Source: Candidatus Bathyarchaeota archaeon (lineage in GTDB: Archaea > Thermoproteota > Bathyarchaeia > Bathyarchaeales > Bathycorpusculaceae). From it: a stretch of DNA of 64,000 bases. Shown here piece by piece: positions 9,083 to 16,994 of the stretch; the first letter of the stretch is position 1; the number at the start of each line of letters is the position of its first letter. The position numbers were made by a program, and so were the translations under genes. Where the stretch lies: contig JAOZHY010000002.1 of NCBI GenBank assembly GCA_026014595.1, forward strand, positions 62,001 through 126,000, given 5' to 3'. The notes beneath the pieces were generated by a model. The model saw nothing but the letters and a program-made list of their open reading frames with translations, searched no databases and had not been told where the DNA came from.

Positions 9083-10492
9083 ATGAAGAAGATAGTAATG
9101 AAGTTTGGCGGAACCTCCGTGGCGACGGGCGAAAAAATACGTCACGTTGCAAACTTGGTGGCAGACAATGCCAAGAAGGGCTATAGCGTCGCTGTTGTAG
9201 TTTCAGCTTTAGACGGCGTGACCGATGATCTGGATGAAGCCGCGGAACGTGCTAAAAAAGGAAACGAAGCATCTGTTCGGGAATTCAAACAGAAAATTCT
9301 TAAGAAGCACTTGACTGCAGCTTCGAAAGCCATCGAAAACGCTCGCGTACGAAAGGAAGTCGAACAAATCATCGAAAAGACCGTAGACGCGTTGGAGAAG
9401 GTTCTCACGGGAATCAGCTACGTGGGCGAACTCACACCTAAATCAAGAGACTACGTCTTATCCTTCGGAGAACGATTGTCCGCGCCTCTTGTCTGGGGTG
9501 CCCTCCGAGACCTGAAATTTGAATCACAGTGGTTCACAGGAAAAGAAGCAGGCATAGTGACTGACTCAAACTTCGGCGAGGCCAGCCCGCTCATTAACGT
9601 GACTGTGCACCAGTTAAAGGAACGCATCGCGCCACTTCTGGAAAAGAAAATAATCCCCGTGGTGACAGGATACATCGCTGCAACACAGGACGGAGTAGTC
9701 ACGACAATTGGGCGCGGCGGGTCAGATTACACAGCCACCATCCTAGGCGTCGCCTTAGCGGCTGACGAAGTTTGGATATGGACAGACGTTGACGGAATAA
9801 TGACGGCAGACCCGAAAATCATCCCATCTGCGAAGATGCTGCCTGAGCTTTCGTATCAGGAAGCGGCGGAGATGGCTATTTTCGGAGCGAAAGCCATGCA
9901 CCCACGAGCGTTAGAGCCCATAATCAAGGAGAAGATTCCAGTAAGAATCAGAAACGTGTTCCACCCCGAAAACCCAGGAACCCTAATCACGGATTCACAA
10001 AGCACCAAATCCACTGACGTCGTGAAGGCAGTAGCACTAATCCGAGATGTGGCGATGGTCAACGTAAGCGGTGCAGGCATGGTCGGCGCACCGGGAAGCT
10101 ACGCCAAAGTCTTCGAAGTGTTGGGCAAGAACGGCATCAACATAATGATGATTTCAACCGCCATCTCCGAAGCCAACATCTCAATGGTCATTCGCAGAAG
10201 CCTCGTGGGCAGAGCACTCAGTACCTTGGAGATAGCACTTTTAGGCGGCGGATTGGTCAGCGAAGTAACCGCAGAAGACGACGTGTCAGTCGTAGCGGTG
10301 ATGGGCGCCAACATGAAGGGCACGCTGGGCGTGGCTTCGAGAATTTTCACGGCTGTCGCCCGCAAAGGCATCAACATCCGCATGATTGCTCAGGGCTCTT
10401 CGGAGCTGAACATCTCGTTCGTGGTTAAGGAGAGGGACGGGGAAGCCGTGGTTAAAGCTATCCACGACGAGTTCAAACTCGGCGAAAAGTGA
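9083..10492 (+). CDS. lysC: Aspartate kinase
   Basis: Phosphorylates aspartate, the first step toward threonine, methionine and aspartate semialdehyde (469 aa). KFGGTSVATGEK at the N-terminus, the FGERLSAPL block and the GRGGSDYTATI kinase motif (about residue 210) identify it. Two ACT domains follow (about residues 310-385 and 395-465, including GKNGINIMMISTAISEANIS and ARKGINIRMIAQGSSELNIS), so allosteric control by an end product is expected. I choose the ATG at 9083 with GGAGTGGAG just upstream; a GTG at 9074 would add three residues. Because lysine here goes through the LysW route, this enzyme probably serves mainly threonine and methionine. Confidence 0.95.
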   Translation: MKKIVMKFGGTSVATGEKIRHVANLVADNAKKGYSVAVVVSALDGVTDDLDEAAERAKKGNEASVREFKQKILKKHLTAASKAIENARVRKEVEQIIEKTVDALEKVLTGISYVGELTPKSRDYVLSFGERLSAPLVWGALRDLKFESQWFTGKEAGIVTDSNFGEASPLINVTVHQLKERIAPLLEKKIIPVVTGYIAATQDGVVTTIGRGGSDYTATILGVALAADEVWIWTDVDGIMTADPKIIPSAKMLPELSYQEAAEMAIFGAKAMHPRALEPIIKEKIPVRIRNVFHPENPGTLITDSQSTKSTDVVKAVALIRDVAMVNVSGAGMVGAPGSYAKVFEVLGKNGINIMMISTAISEANISMVIRRSLVGRALSTLEIALLGGGLVSEVTAEDDVSVVAVMGANMKGTLGVASRIFTAVARKGINIRMIAQGSSELNISFVVKERDGEAVVKAIHDEFKLGEK

Positions 10493-10514
10493 CGCTGGGC
10501 TGAAGGGGAAGGGG

Positions 10515-11663
10515 CTATGCCCGTGAGCAGTCGGCTCCATTCCCATTTCTGTTGTGCAGTTCACCCAGTTTCAGGATGGTTTCCTTGAAGATTTGGATAC
10601 TGTCCAGGTACTCGCTTATGACGATGTGCTCGTCTATCCTGTGGTCTAAGTGGGAGTCGCCTGGTCCATAGGTGACGATGGGCAAGTTCATGGCTCTGCC
10701 AAGAATGTTCATGTCGCCTGTTCCAGTCTTTCGCAGCAGTGTGGCTGGCTTGTTCAGCACTTTTCTAACCGCCGCAGACAACGCGTGAACCAGTATGGAG
10801 CTTTTGTTCACTTCAAACGGCTCCACCGTATCAATAACTGTTGCCTTCACCGAGACTTTGGGATTTCTCGCCTGATAATCCGCGATGATTTTCTGCATCT
10901 GCTCAATCACCTGCGCCGTAGTGAACTGGGGAGGAACCCGAATGTCAAGGGTCATTTCGCTTTCGAATGGAATCACAGAGGTGGCTCTCCCGCCAGTCAA
11001 CTTCGTCAAGCAAGCCGTCACCGCGTTAAAGGGGCTTTCCGAGTTCTCCTGCTTATCCAGCACGGGGTAAGGATAAGCGTTCTTGATTTGCTGCCAAAGC
11101 TCATACGCCTTCTCCAGCGCGTTATCATAAAGCCAAGGCGTGGAAGAGTGCCCCGTCTCAGTCTTCACAACTACTTTAAGCTGAACCTGGCCCTTGTAGC
11201 CGATAGTTATGTTTTCGACGCCGCTGGGTTCGCCGAATATGGCGTAGTCAGCTTCTATCCCCTGCGTTATCAGGTGCTTGACGCCTCGGCTTGTGGCTTC
11301 TTCCTCCACAACACTAGCAACCAAAATCTTACCTTTGAAACGAGGGTCTTTGCTGGCGGCGGCAGCAGCCATGACCATGGCGGCAAGTGGTCCTTTCGCG
11401 TCCACGGCGCCTCTCGCGTAGATTTTGCCTTCTTCAACCCTTAGCGGCAGGTGTCCAGCCACGGTGTCCATGTGTCCGCACAAGAGAATGACGGGTTTTC
11501 CTTCGCCGACGACGCCTATGACGTTGCCGATGCCGTCTTTCCCAACCTGGAATCCCAGTTTGGTCATTTCTTCGGCGAGAAAGTTGCCTATGGCTTCTTC
11601 CTTGCCTGAGGGACTGTAGATGCCCAGCAGGTTAGTTAGCAGGCGCACCGCTTGATCTTGCAT
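10515..11663 (-). CDS. lysK: [LysW]-lysine / [LysW]-ornithine hydrolase
   Basis: M20-family zinc carboxypeptidase that releases lysine (or ornithine) from the LysW carrier, the last step of the carrier pathway (382 aa). Metal ligands are visible in LLCGHMDTVAGH, the ARGAVDAKGPLAAM aspartate, the catalytic VVEEEATSRG glutamates and IFGEPSG. A strong Shine-Dalgarno sequence (GGAGGAAG) precedes the ATG at 11663, inside the end of lysJ. Last gene of the lysWXYZJK operon, converging with lysC across a 22-nt gap. It could be labelled argE-like, but the operon context makes LysK clear. Confidence 0.94.
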   Translation of the reverse strand: MQDQAVRLLTNLLGIYSPSGKEEAIGNFLAEEMTKLGFQVGKDGIGNVIGVVGEGKPVILLCGHMDTVAGHLPLRVEEGKIYARGAVDAKGPLAAMVMAAAAASKDPRFKGKILVASVVEEEATSRGVKHLITQGIEADYAIFGEPSGVENITIGYKGQVQLKVVVKTETGHSSTPWLYDNALEKAYELWQQIKNAYPYPVLDKQENSESPFNAVTACLTKLTGGRATSVIPFESEMTLDIRVPPQFTTAQVIEQMQKIIADYQARNPKVSVKATVIDTVEPFEVNKSSILVHALSAAVRKVLNKPATLLRKTGTGDMNILGRAMNLPIVTYGPGDSHLDHRIDEHIVISEYLDSIQIFKETILKLGELHNRNGNGADCSRA

Positions 11664-12843
11664 TCTCTTCTTCCTCCAAAACCTTGTCTAGGACCGACAG
11701 CGCCTTGTCAATTTGGGCTTTTTCGATGACGAGGGGCGGCAGGAAGCGCAGGACGGTTCTTCCCGCATCCAAAACAAGCACGCCGTTGTCCAGCGCCTTG
11801 AGTATCACATTGAGGACATCGTATCGCAGTTCCATACCCAGCATCAAGCCTAACCCGCGCACTTCCTTCACGATGCGGTACTTAGCTTGTAACTGCATCA
11901 ACTGGTCTTTGAAGTATTTACCCAACTCGGCGGCGCGCTCCACAAGTTTCTCCTTTATCAGCACGTCTATCGCCGCGCAACCCGCCGCGCACACAAGCGG
12001 GCTGCCGCTGAAAGTGGTCGAGTGGTCACCGACTTTAAGCGAGGACATGACGTTTTCTTTAGCCACGGTTATGCCGATGGGCAAGCCGCCAGCAAACGGC
12101 TTACCCAAACACATCACGTCAGGAACCACGCCCCAGTGTTCGCAGCCGAACAGCTTGCCCGTCCGCCCGAAACCCGTCTGCACCTCATCGAACATCAGCA
12201 GAACGTTCTTCTCGTCGCATAACTCCCTTAAGCCCTGGAGGTAACCGTCGGGCGGGACGCGCACGCCGCCTTCGCCGCGGATGGGCTCGACAAGTACGGC
12301 GGCAGTTTTCTCCGTAATCGCTTCACGCATCTTTTCAACGTTATCGGGTGGAACGTGCTTGATTTCTGGCACCAGGGGCAGGAAAGGCTCGCGGTACTTC
12401 TTGTCCCATGTGGCGGACAGTGCGCCCATGGTTTTTCCGTGGAAAGCACCCATCACGGCGATTATTTCGGGCTTGCCCGTGAATTTGCGTGCCAGTTTTA
12501 TGGCGCATTCGACGGATTCGGCGCCGCTGTTCGAGAGAAACGCCTTGCCCAAGCCTTTCGGCGTTATGCGTGTAAGTTTTTGGAGGAATTCCACGCGCAC
12601 ATCATTGTAGAAGCCCGCGTGGCAGGAAATCAGCTTCTCCGCCTGTCGGCAAACCGCCTCAGCGATTTTCGGGTGCGCATGCCCCAGCAACGCCACGCCG
12701 TAACTGCTTGTGCAGTCCACGTAATCTTTGCCGTTCACGTCCCAGACCACGGCGCCCTTGCCTCTGGTTAGCACTACGGGTTTTTTGGCGAAGACGTTTG
12801 CCATCAGCCGATTTTCAGCATCAATTATTTCTTGCTCATTCAC
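11632..12843 (-). CDS. lysJ: [LysW]-aminoadipate semialdehyde / glutamate semialdehyde aminotransferase
   Basis: Class III PLP aminotransferase (403 aa) acting on the LysW-bound semialdehyde, the ArgD/LysJ type. SNSGAESVECAIKLARKFTG, GAFHGKTMGALSAT, the MFDEVQTGFGRTG aspartate block and the PLP lysine in CLGKPFAGGLPIG are all present. The last 32 nt overlap the start of lysK and its start overlaps the end of lysZ, typical of tight translational coupling. The same enzyme probably acts in lysine and ornithine synthesis, because no separate argD is seen in this window. Confidence 0.95.
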   Translation of the reverse strand: MNEQEIIDAENRLMANVFAKKPVVLTRGKGAVVWDVNGKDYVDCTSSYGVALLGHAHPKIAEAVCRQAEKLISCHAGFYNDVRVEFLQKLTRITPKGLGKAFLSNSGAESVECAIKLARKFTGKPEIIAVMGAFHGKTMGALSATWDKKYREPFLPLVPEIKHVPPDNVEKMREAITEKTAAVLVEPIRGEGGVRVPPDGYLQGLRELCDEKNVLLMFDEVQTGFGRTGKLFGCEHWGVVPDVMCLGKPFAGGLPIGITVAKENVMSSLKVGDHSTTFSGSPLVCAAGCAAIDVLIKEKLVERAAELGKYFKDQLMQLQAKYRIVKEVRGLGLMLGMELRYDVLNVILKALDNGVLVLDAGRTVLRFLPPLVIEKAQIDKALSVLDKVLEEEENARSSGAPAN

Positions 12844-13645
12844 GGCTAATCACTGTACCCGACTTGTGCTTTAACGCGGAGGAAACTGGGTTCGCGCCGG
12901 TTCCTGAAGTGATTAAGACTTCGCTGACGCCTTGGTTGAGCGCCTCCAAAGCCGCGTGCACTTTGGTGCTCATGCCATGCCCGATGCTGCCGAGAACCTC
13001 TTTCACCTCAGTGGCGCTTATCTTCGTGACTGGCTTGCCCTTCAGGACTAAGCCCTGCACGTCGGTGAGCAAGATTAGACGGTCTGCTTTGAGCGCGCCC
13101 GCGATGATAGCTGCGGTTCGGTCGCCGTCCACGTTCAGCGGTTCAAACTCTTCGCTCACAGCTATCGGCGTCACAACGGGTACATAGCCCTTTTGCAGCA
13201 GGAACTGCAGCAAGCCAGCGTTGACTTCGTTTATTTTTCCCGTGTAGCCGCCGTCAATCACCTTTTTGCGTCCGCGCTCGTCAACAGCGATGAGCCGCTT
13301 TTTCCGCTCCGCCTTCAACAATAGACCATCCAAGCCTGATAAGCCGACGGCTGGCACGCCTTGGCTTTGCAGTGCGAGGACGATTTGCTTGTTGATTTTA
13401 CCCGCCATAACCATAGTATAAATTTCTATTGTCTCTTTATCGGTGTAGCGGCTTCTGAAGCCCTCAGGCGAAACAATGAAACGCTGCTCCTTGCCCAGCT
13501 TAGTGGCGGTTTCGGTGACTTCTACGCCTCCGCCGTGCACCAGCACGACGCGGTTGTCTTTCGCCAGCTCCTTCAAATCCGCCACCAAGTCGGATGAGGC
13601 TCCTTCTTTTAGTATACTTCCACCCATCTTTACTACGTACAACAT
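12836..13645 (-). CDS. lysZ: [LysW]-aminoadipate / [LysW]-glutamate kinase
   Basis: Amino-acid kinase family, ArgB-like, which phosphorylates the carrier-bound side chain (269 aa). Motifs: KMGGSILKEG, VLVHGGGVEVTETATKLG, the GLSGLDGLLL loop and NVDGDRTAAIIAGALKADRLILLTDV (given in part: NVDGDRTAAIIAG and LILLTDVQGL). The N-terminal phosphate-binding residues and the C-terminal nucleotide-binding residues are intact. The 3' end overlaps lysJ by 8 nt. Confidence 0.94.
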   Translation of the reverse strand: MLYVVKMGGSILKEGASSDLVADLKELAKDNRVVLVHGGGVEVTETATKLGKEQRFIVSPEGFRSRYTDKETIEIYTMVMAGKINKQIVLALQSQGVPAVGLSGLDGLLLKAERKKRLIAVDERGRKKVIDGGYTGKINEVNAGLLQFLLQKGYVPVVTPIAVSEEFEPLNVDGDRTAAIIAGALKADRLILLTDVQGLVLKGKPVTKISATEVKEVLGSIGHGMSTKVHAALEALNQGVSEVLITSGTGANPVSSALKHKSGTVISRE

Positions 13646-13651
13646 GGCAGG

Positions 13652-14704
13652 TCACATCGGATGGAAACCCGTGCTCTTTATGCCCGTGGTTTCGTCTATG
13701 CCCATCATAATGTTCAGGCACTGAACGCCTTGCCCCGACGCGCCCTTAACCATGTTGTCAATCGCCGAGAACAGCAGAAGCCGGTTCGCGTGCGCGTCCA
13801 GTTCGAAGCCTATGTCGCAGTAGTTGGTGCCTAACGTTACTTTGGGGTCGGGAAGCTGGTAAGCGCCCTTCAGGTACTTGACGAAGCGGATGAACGGTTC
13901 GCCCTCGTAAGTTGACCGAAGCGTCTTCCAAACGTCCTTAGTTGCCAACGGGTTCTTGGGAAAAACGTGAATCGTGGCGAGTATGCCGCGTACCATGTTG
14001 ACCGCGTGCGGCGTAAACGCCACAGTCACCGGCTCAGCGGATAGGTTGTTGAGTTCCTGCTCGATTTCAGCGATGTGCCGGTGACCCGCCACCTTGTAGG
14101 GTCGGACGCCGCCGAACCGCTCCGGATGGTGTGAAGCGATGGTGGGTTTGCTGCCTCCTCCTGAAGACCCGATTTTCACGTCCACGACCACGCGGTTCTT
14201 CTCTATGAGGTCCGCCTTCACGAACGGTGCCAGAGCGAGGATGGTGGCTGTTGCCATGCAGCCGGGACAAGCGACTAGGCGAGCGTTTTTGATTTCGTCG
14301 CGGTGAAATTCGGGCAAACCGTACGCTGCCTCTTCAAGCAGTTGTGGGTTGGTGTGTTTCCAGCCGTACCATTTATCGTAGTCAGCGGCGTTTTTAAGGC
14401 GGAAGTCTGCGCTCATGTCAATAACTTTTAGCCCTGCTTCCAAGAGTTTGGGGACAAGGTTCACTGAGCCGCCGTGCGGCGTTGCCGTGAACACGAGGTC
14501 ACAGTTTTTCTGAAGCTCCGCTATGTCTAAGGGAACAAATTTTAGTTGGGTGAGTCCGCGGAGGTTCGGGTGCACGTTGAAGACGTATTCTCCTGCGCTC
14601 TGCCGCGAAGTGACTGTCGTCACCTCGGCTTCGGGGTGAAGCAGCAGCAAGCGTAGGAGTTCGCTGCCGACGTAGCCTGTTCCGCCGACTATTCCTATTC
14701 TCAA
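13652..14704 (-). CDS. lysY: [LysW]-aminoadipate 6-phosphate / glutamyl-phosphate reductase
   Basis: ArgC-family NADPH-dependent reductase (350 aa) that makes the LysW-bound semialdehyde. The N-terminal GIVGGTGYVGSELLRLL binds NADP, and the catalytic cysteine is in LVACPGCMATATILAL (about residue 149). FTPHAVNMVRGILAT in the dimer/catalytic domain is conserved. The start is TTG with a good Shine-Dalgarno (GAGGTGA) about 6 nt upstream. It lies 27 nt after the lysX homologue. Confidence 0.94.
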   Translation of the reverse strand: MRIGIVGGTGYVGSELLRLLLLHPEAEVTTVTSRQSAGEYVFNVHPNLRGLTQLKFVPLDIAELQKNCDLVFTATPHGGSVNLVPKLLEAGLKVIDMSADFRLKNAADYDKWYGWKHTNPQLLEEAAYGLPEFHRDEIKNARLVACPGCMATATILALAPFVKADLIEKNRVVVDVKIGSSGGGSKPTIASHHPERFGGVRPYKVAGHRHIAEIEQELNNLSAEPVTVAFTPHAVNMVRGILATIHVFPKNPLATKDVWKTLRSTYEGEPFIRFVKYLKGAYQLPDPKVTLGTNYCDIGFELDAHANRLLLFSAIDNMVKGASGQGVQCLNIMMGIDETTGIKSTGFHPM

Positions 14705-14731
14705 CTTTCTTTCACCTCGATGTTACTGGGA

Positions 14732-15910
14732 TTAGATGAGGCTTTGGGCGCCTTTCAAGAGGGGAACCGCCACGTTGATGCCGGCGATTAGCCGCGTGTG
14801 CTCCCAGAATTCCGGGCAGGAATTCGCCTCGTGAAAGACGATGCCACGCTTGTTCTTTTCCACGCTTTCTTCTATTATGCTTTTTATTTTTTGGTAAGGT
14901 TCGCTGCTCATGTAATCGTGGAACGCGGCTTCTAATCGTGCATTCCACTCTGCGAAGTCGCGCCGTCGCGTCTCGTCTGCCTTGACTTTTCGGGGCGTTT
15001 CAAACGCCAAGTCCGCCTTCTCAAGCTCCGATTTTAGGAGGGCGTCGTCTGCGGTTTTGTTTTCGCCGACGTTTATCATGGCGTCAAGCGCGAACACCCA
15101 TGCGTCAGCGTTTTTGCCGAGGGCTTCGCCGCACTTCAGCGCGAGCTCTCTGACGTGCTGGGGCAGTTTGGCGTCGAACACCAAGTTGCCCAAGTAAGTG
15201 TTGGTTCGGAAGTCTTTGACTCCGCCCCGCGCCAACGCCACCGGATGGCAGACAGGCGCTTTACCCTTTTCCTTGTAAACTATTATTCTTAGATCGTAGA
15301 ACCATTTCTCGATGAGTTCTTGAGCCACCACGCCCACGGGGTTGATTATTGACGGTTTTGTGTCGCGGATGTTGGCGGCGAGTTGCTTGTGGTCTTTGGC
15401 GAGGAGGATTTGTTTGCCGTGTGTTCCAGCGTCGGGTTTGATGATTATGCCTTGGTCAAGGACTATTTCGTTTTGGAAGAGGTCGGCGATGTCTTCATCG
15501 TTGTGGATTTCTCTGCCGTTCTTCATGGTGTCAGTGGCGTCGCAGGGAACGTAAACCGTCTTGGGGATGGGGAGCCCTTCCGCCCAGAGGTGCAGCAGAG
15601 TTCGGAGCTTGCTGTAACAGATGAATTCTATTTGGCTGGTGTTTATGGTTTTTTTGCCCAGCAGCTCCATGATGTATGAGGCCTGGAGTCGACGGTTTTT
15701 GCTCTGCGCCCGGTTCAGCACCACCGCGACATCTTTGACGGTGTCGGTGTAGTCTTTGCCTTTGGTTTTGGCTGTGAAACCGTTTTTGCTGATTGAAAAC
15801 GCAATTTTTCGGAATGGAAGGTACGTTAGGTCTATGCCGAGTTGTTCGGCTGCGAGTTTGATGCCGTTTTCGTCGGCTTCTGAGCGTTCATAAAGAAGTG
15901 CAATGCTCAC
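14732..15910 (-). CDS. lysX: LysX-like ATP-grasp ligase with ~75-residue insertion
   Basis: RimK-like ATP-grasp enzyme that joins alpha-aminoadipate (or glutamate) to the C-terminal Glu of LysW. Landmarks: LLYERSEADE at the start, IIKPDAGTHGKQIL, the VVAQELIEKWFYDLRIIVYK ADP-binding strand, FRTNTYLGN, and ANSCPEFWEHTRLIAGINVA at the end, matching the N-x-EF and TG-V-N region of LysX. Family members are about 280 aa; this one is 392. Most of the excess is a highly charged helical insertion at about residues 280-355, between the metal-binding DAMI strand and the final catalytic strand. The start is GTG, with GGAGA 9 nt upstream. Substrate specificity (LysX versus ArgX) cannot be read by eye. 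Confidence 0.9.
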   Translation of the reverse strand: MSIALLYERSEADENGIKLAAEQLGIDLTYLPFRKIAFSISKNGFTAKTKGKDYTDTVKDVAVVLNRAQSKNRRLQASYIMELLGKKTINTSQIEFICYSKLRTLLHLWAEGLPIPKTVYVPCDATDTMKNGREIHNDEDIADLFQNEIVLDQGIIIKPDAGTHGKQILLAKDHKQLAANIRDTKPSIINPVGVVAQELIEKWFYDLRIIVYKEKGKAPVCHPVALARGGVKDFRTNTYLGNLVFDAKLPQHVRELALKCGEALGKNADAWVFALDAMINVGENKTADDALLKSELEKADLAFETPRKVKADETRRRDFAEWNARLEAAFHDYMSSEPYQKIKSIIEESVEKNKRGIVFHEANSCPEFWEHTRLIAGINVAVPLLKGAQSLI

Positions 15911-15996
15911 CTGTGGCGTGTCTCCTGTGGGAAAAAGTGTTTAAAAAATTTTGATTGTGTTTTCATTCCTGCGTTTAGAGGGTTGGGTGAATACGT

Positions 15997-16173
15997 TTAT
16001 TCGCCCCAGTCTTCGCCTTCTATCGTTAACTCTTGAAGGTCGACGCATCCGCCGTTTACTTGCTTGACTTCAAGTTCAAGTCCGCAGCTTGGGCAGCTTA
16101 GGATTTCGCCTTTCTCAGTGTCTGCTGGAACGTCAAGTTCAGCGTCGCAGTCGGGGCACCTGGCTTTGTTCAT
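15997..16173 (-). CDS. lysW: LysW amino-group carrier protein
   Basis: Small acidic carrier (58 aa) that protects the amino group of aminoadipate or glutamate during lysine/ornithine synthesis. It has a zinc ribbon (CPDCDAELDVP then CPSCGLELEV) and the hallmark C-terminal EDWGE, whose final Glu receives the substrate. The ATG at 16173 is chosen because GAGGTGA precedes it by 7 nt; an upstream in-frame start at 16218 would add 15 residues without family support. First gene of the operon, with a leader of roughly 75 nt from the predicted promoter at 16275-16282. Confidence 0.97.
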   Translation of the reverse strand: MNKARCPDCDAELDVPADTEKGEILSCPSCGLELEVKQVNGGCVDLQELTIEGEDWGE

Positions 16174-16272
16174 TACCTTCACCTCTTGGGGCTCTAATTT
16201 TGCGGTTTGCTTAATCATCTTGTTGCTACCACGTTTTGTTTATGGGAAATGTCTCTTTGATTAACGCGTCTT

Positions 16273-16332
16273 TCTTTTAAACATTGCGACTTATTTGTAA
16301 CATATTAGGCTCTTAATGTCCCATTTGGCACA
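16273..16332. promoter_or_regulatory. lysW promoter with operator shared with argG
   Basis: Matches 5111-5170 over 60 bp with 46 identities. The minus-strand TATA box GTTTAAAAG is at about 16274-16282. TTGCGACTT and TTTGTAACATA lie upstream of it with identical spacing to the argG copy, and AATGTCCCA marks the other end. The ten bases between these blocks are not conserved, which argues for selection on binding sites. The Lrp-type gene at 16455 is the obvious candidate regulator. Confidence 0.75.
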
Positions 16333-16411
16333 ACGGAAAAGCTCTGAAAAACGCCGCAGCAACGCAAGCCGCAACGGAAAACGCACCCACATACGAGGCA
16401 AAATACAGAAA

Positions 16412-16424
16412 TCGTTAAATTTTT
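16412..16424 (+). promoter_or_regulatory. TATA box of the Lrp/LysM-type regulator
   Basis: CGTTAAATTTTTC lies about 35-40 nt upstream of the ATG at 16455, correct for an archaeal promoter with a short leader. It is separate from the shared lysW operator ~90 nt further upstream. Confidence 0.45.
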
Positions 16425-16454
16425 CCGCCCACAACAACAAGCAGGGAAACATGA

Positions 16455-16865
16455 ATGGACGACAAGGACAGAGAGATACTGCGGATCCTCAAGAACGACG
16501 GAAGAGCAGGCTACGGCGACATCGGCAAGAAAGTCGGGTTATCTGAAGGAGCAGTCAGAAAAAGAATCAAAACTCTCTCCGACATGGGTGTGATAAGAAA
16601 GTTCACGGTTAAAATCGGCGTGGCTGAAGGCGCCGAAGCCATAACCCTGCTGGCAACCAACCCAGCGTACCCAACCCAAGAAGTATCTGAGAGAATTAGG
16701 AGCATACCGAACGTGGAAACTATCTACGAAGTAACAGGCGAGTACGACATCGTGGCGGTCATCAGCGGCATGAACGTCGCTGAAGTCAACGAATGCATAG
16801 AGAAAATCCGCCGTGTAGAAGGCATAATGAAAACCAACACCATGATTGTCCTGCGCAGTTGGTAA
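16455..16865 (+). CDS. Lrp/AsnC-family regulator, LysM-like
   Basis: Feast/famine regulator of 136 aa. The N-terminal helix-turn-helix spans about residues 3-50 (DREILRILKNDGRAGYGDIG, then GLSEGAVRKRIKTLSDMGVI), and the C-terminal RAM/ACT-like ligand domain spans residues 60-136 (VETIYEVTGEYDIVAVI). It is divergent from lysW, as LysM is from the lysine operon in Sulfolobus, where lysine relieves LysM activity. By analogy it probably binds the shared operator at 16273-16332 and perhaps 5111-5170. GGGAAAC precedes the ATG. Confidence 0.88.
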   Translation: MDDKDREILRILKNDGRAGYGDIGKKVGLSEGAVRKRIKTLSDMGVIRKFTVKIGVAEGAEAITLLATNPAYPTQEVSERIRSIPNVETIYEVTGEYDIVAVISGMNVAEVNECIEKIRRVEGIMKTNTMIVLRSW

Positions 16866-16916
16866 CCATAAAGCAATAAGTCACTCCGCTTTTTTGAAGT
16901 GAGAGGACCTGCACAG

Positions 16917-16994
16917 AAGCCTATTTGGAGCCTATTAGTGGTTGGTTGCAGGAACCTATAGAGGGGAGGGGTCGCTATTGGTGCAAAAACCGCC
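16917..16994 (+). repeat. 3'-associated repeat, copy A
   Basis: Copy A of a repeat also found at 34195-34286 and, inverted, at 36757-36848. The shared core includes CCTATTTGG, CCTATTAGTGGTTGGTTGCA, ATAGAGGGG and GGTCGCTATTG. This copy is the most diverged (GGAGCC for GGCTCC, AGGGG for TAGGG). It starts 52 nt after the LysM-like stop and covers the last codons and stop of the convergent thiamine-diphosphate enzyme (stop at 16975). Confidence 0.85.

Noticed and set aside
16316-16546. Plus-strand ORF between the lysW operator and the LysM-like gene
   Set aside because: It starts inside the conserved operator, is highly basic without family features and overlaps the regulator in another frame.
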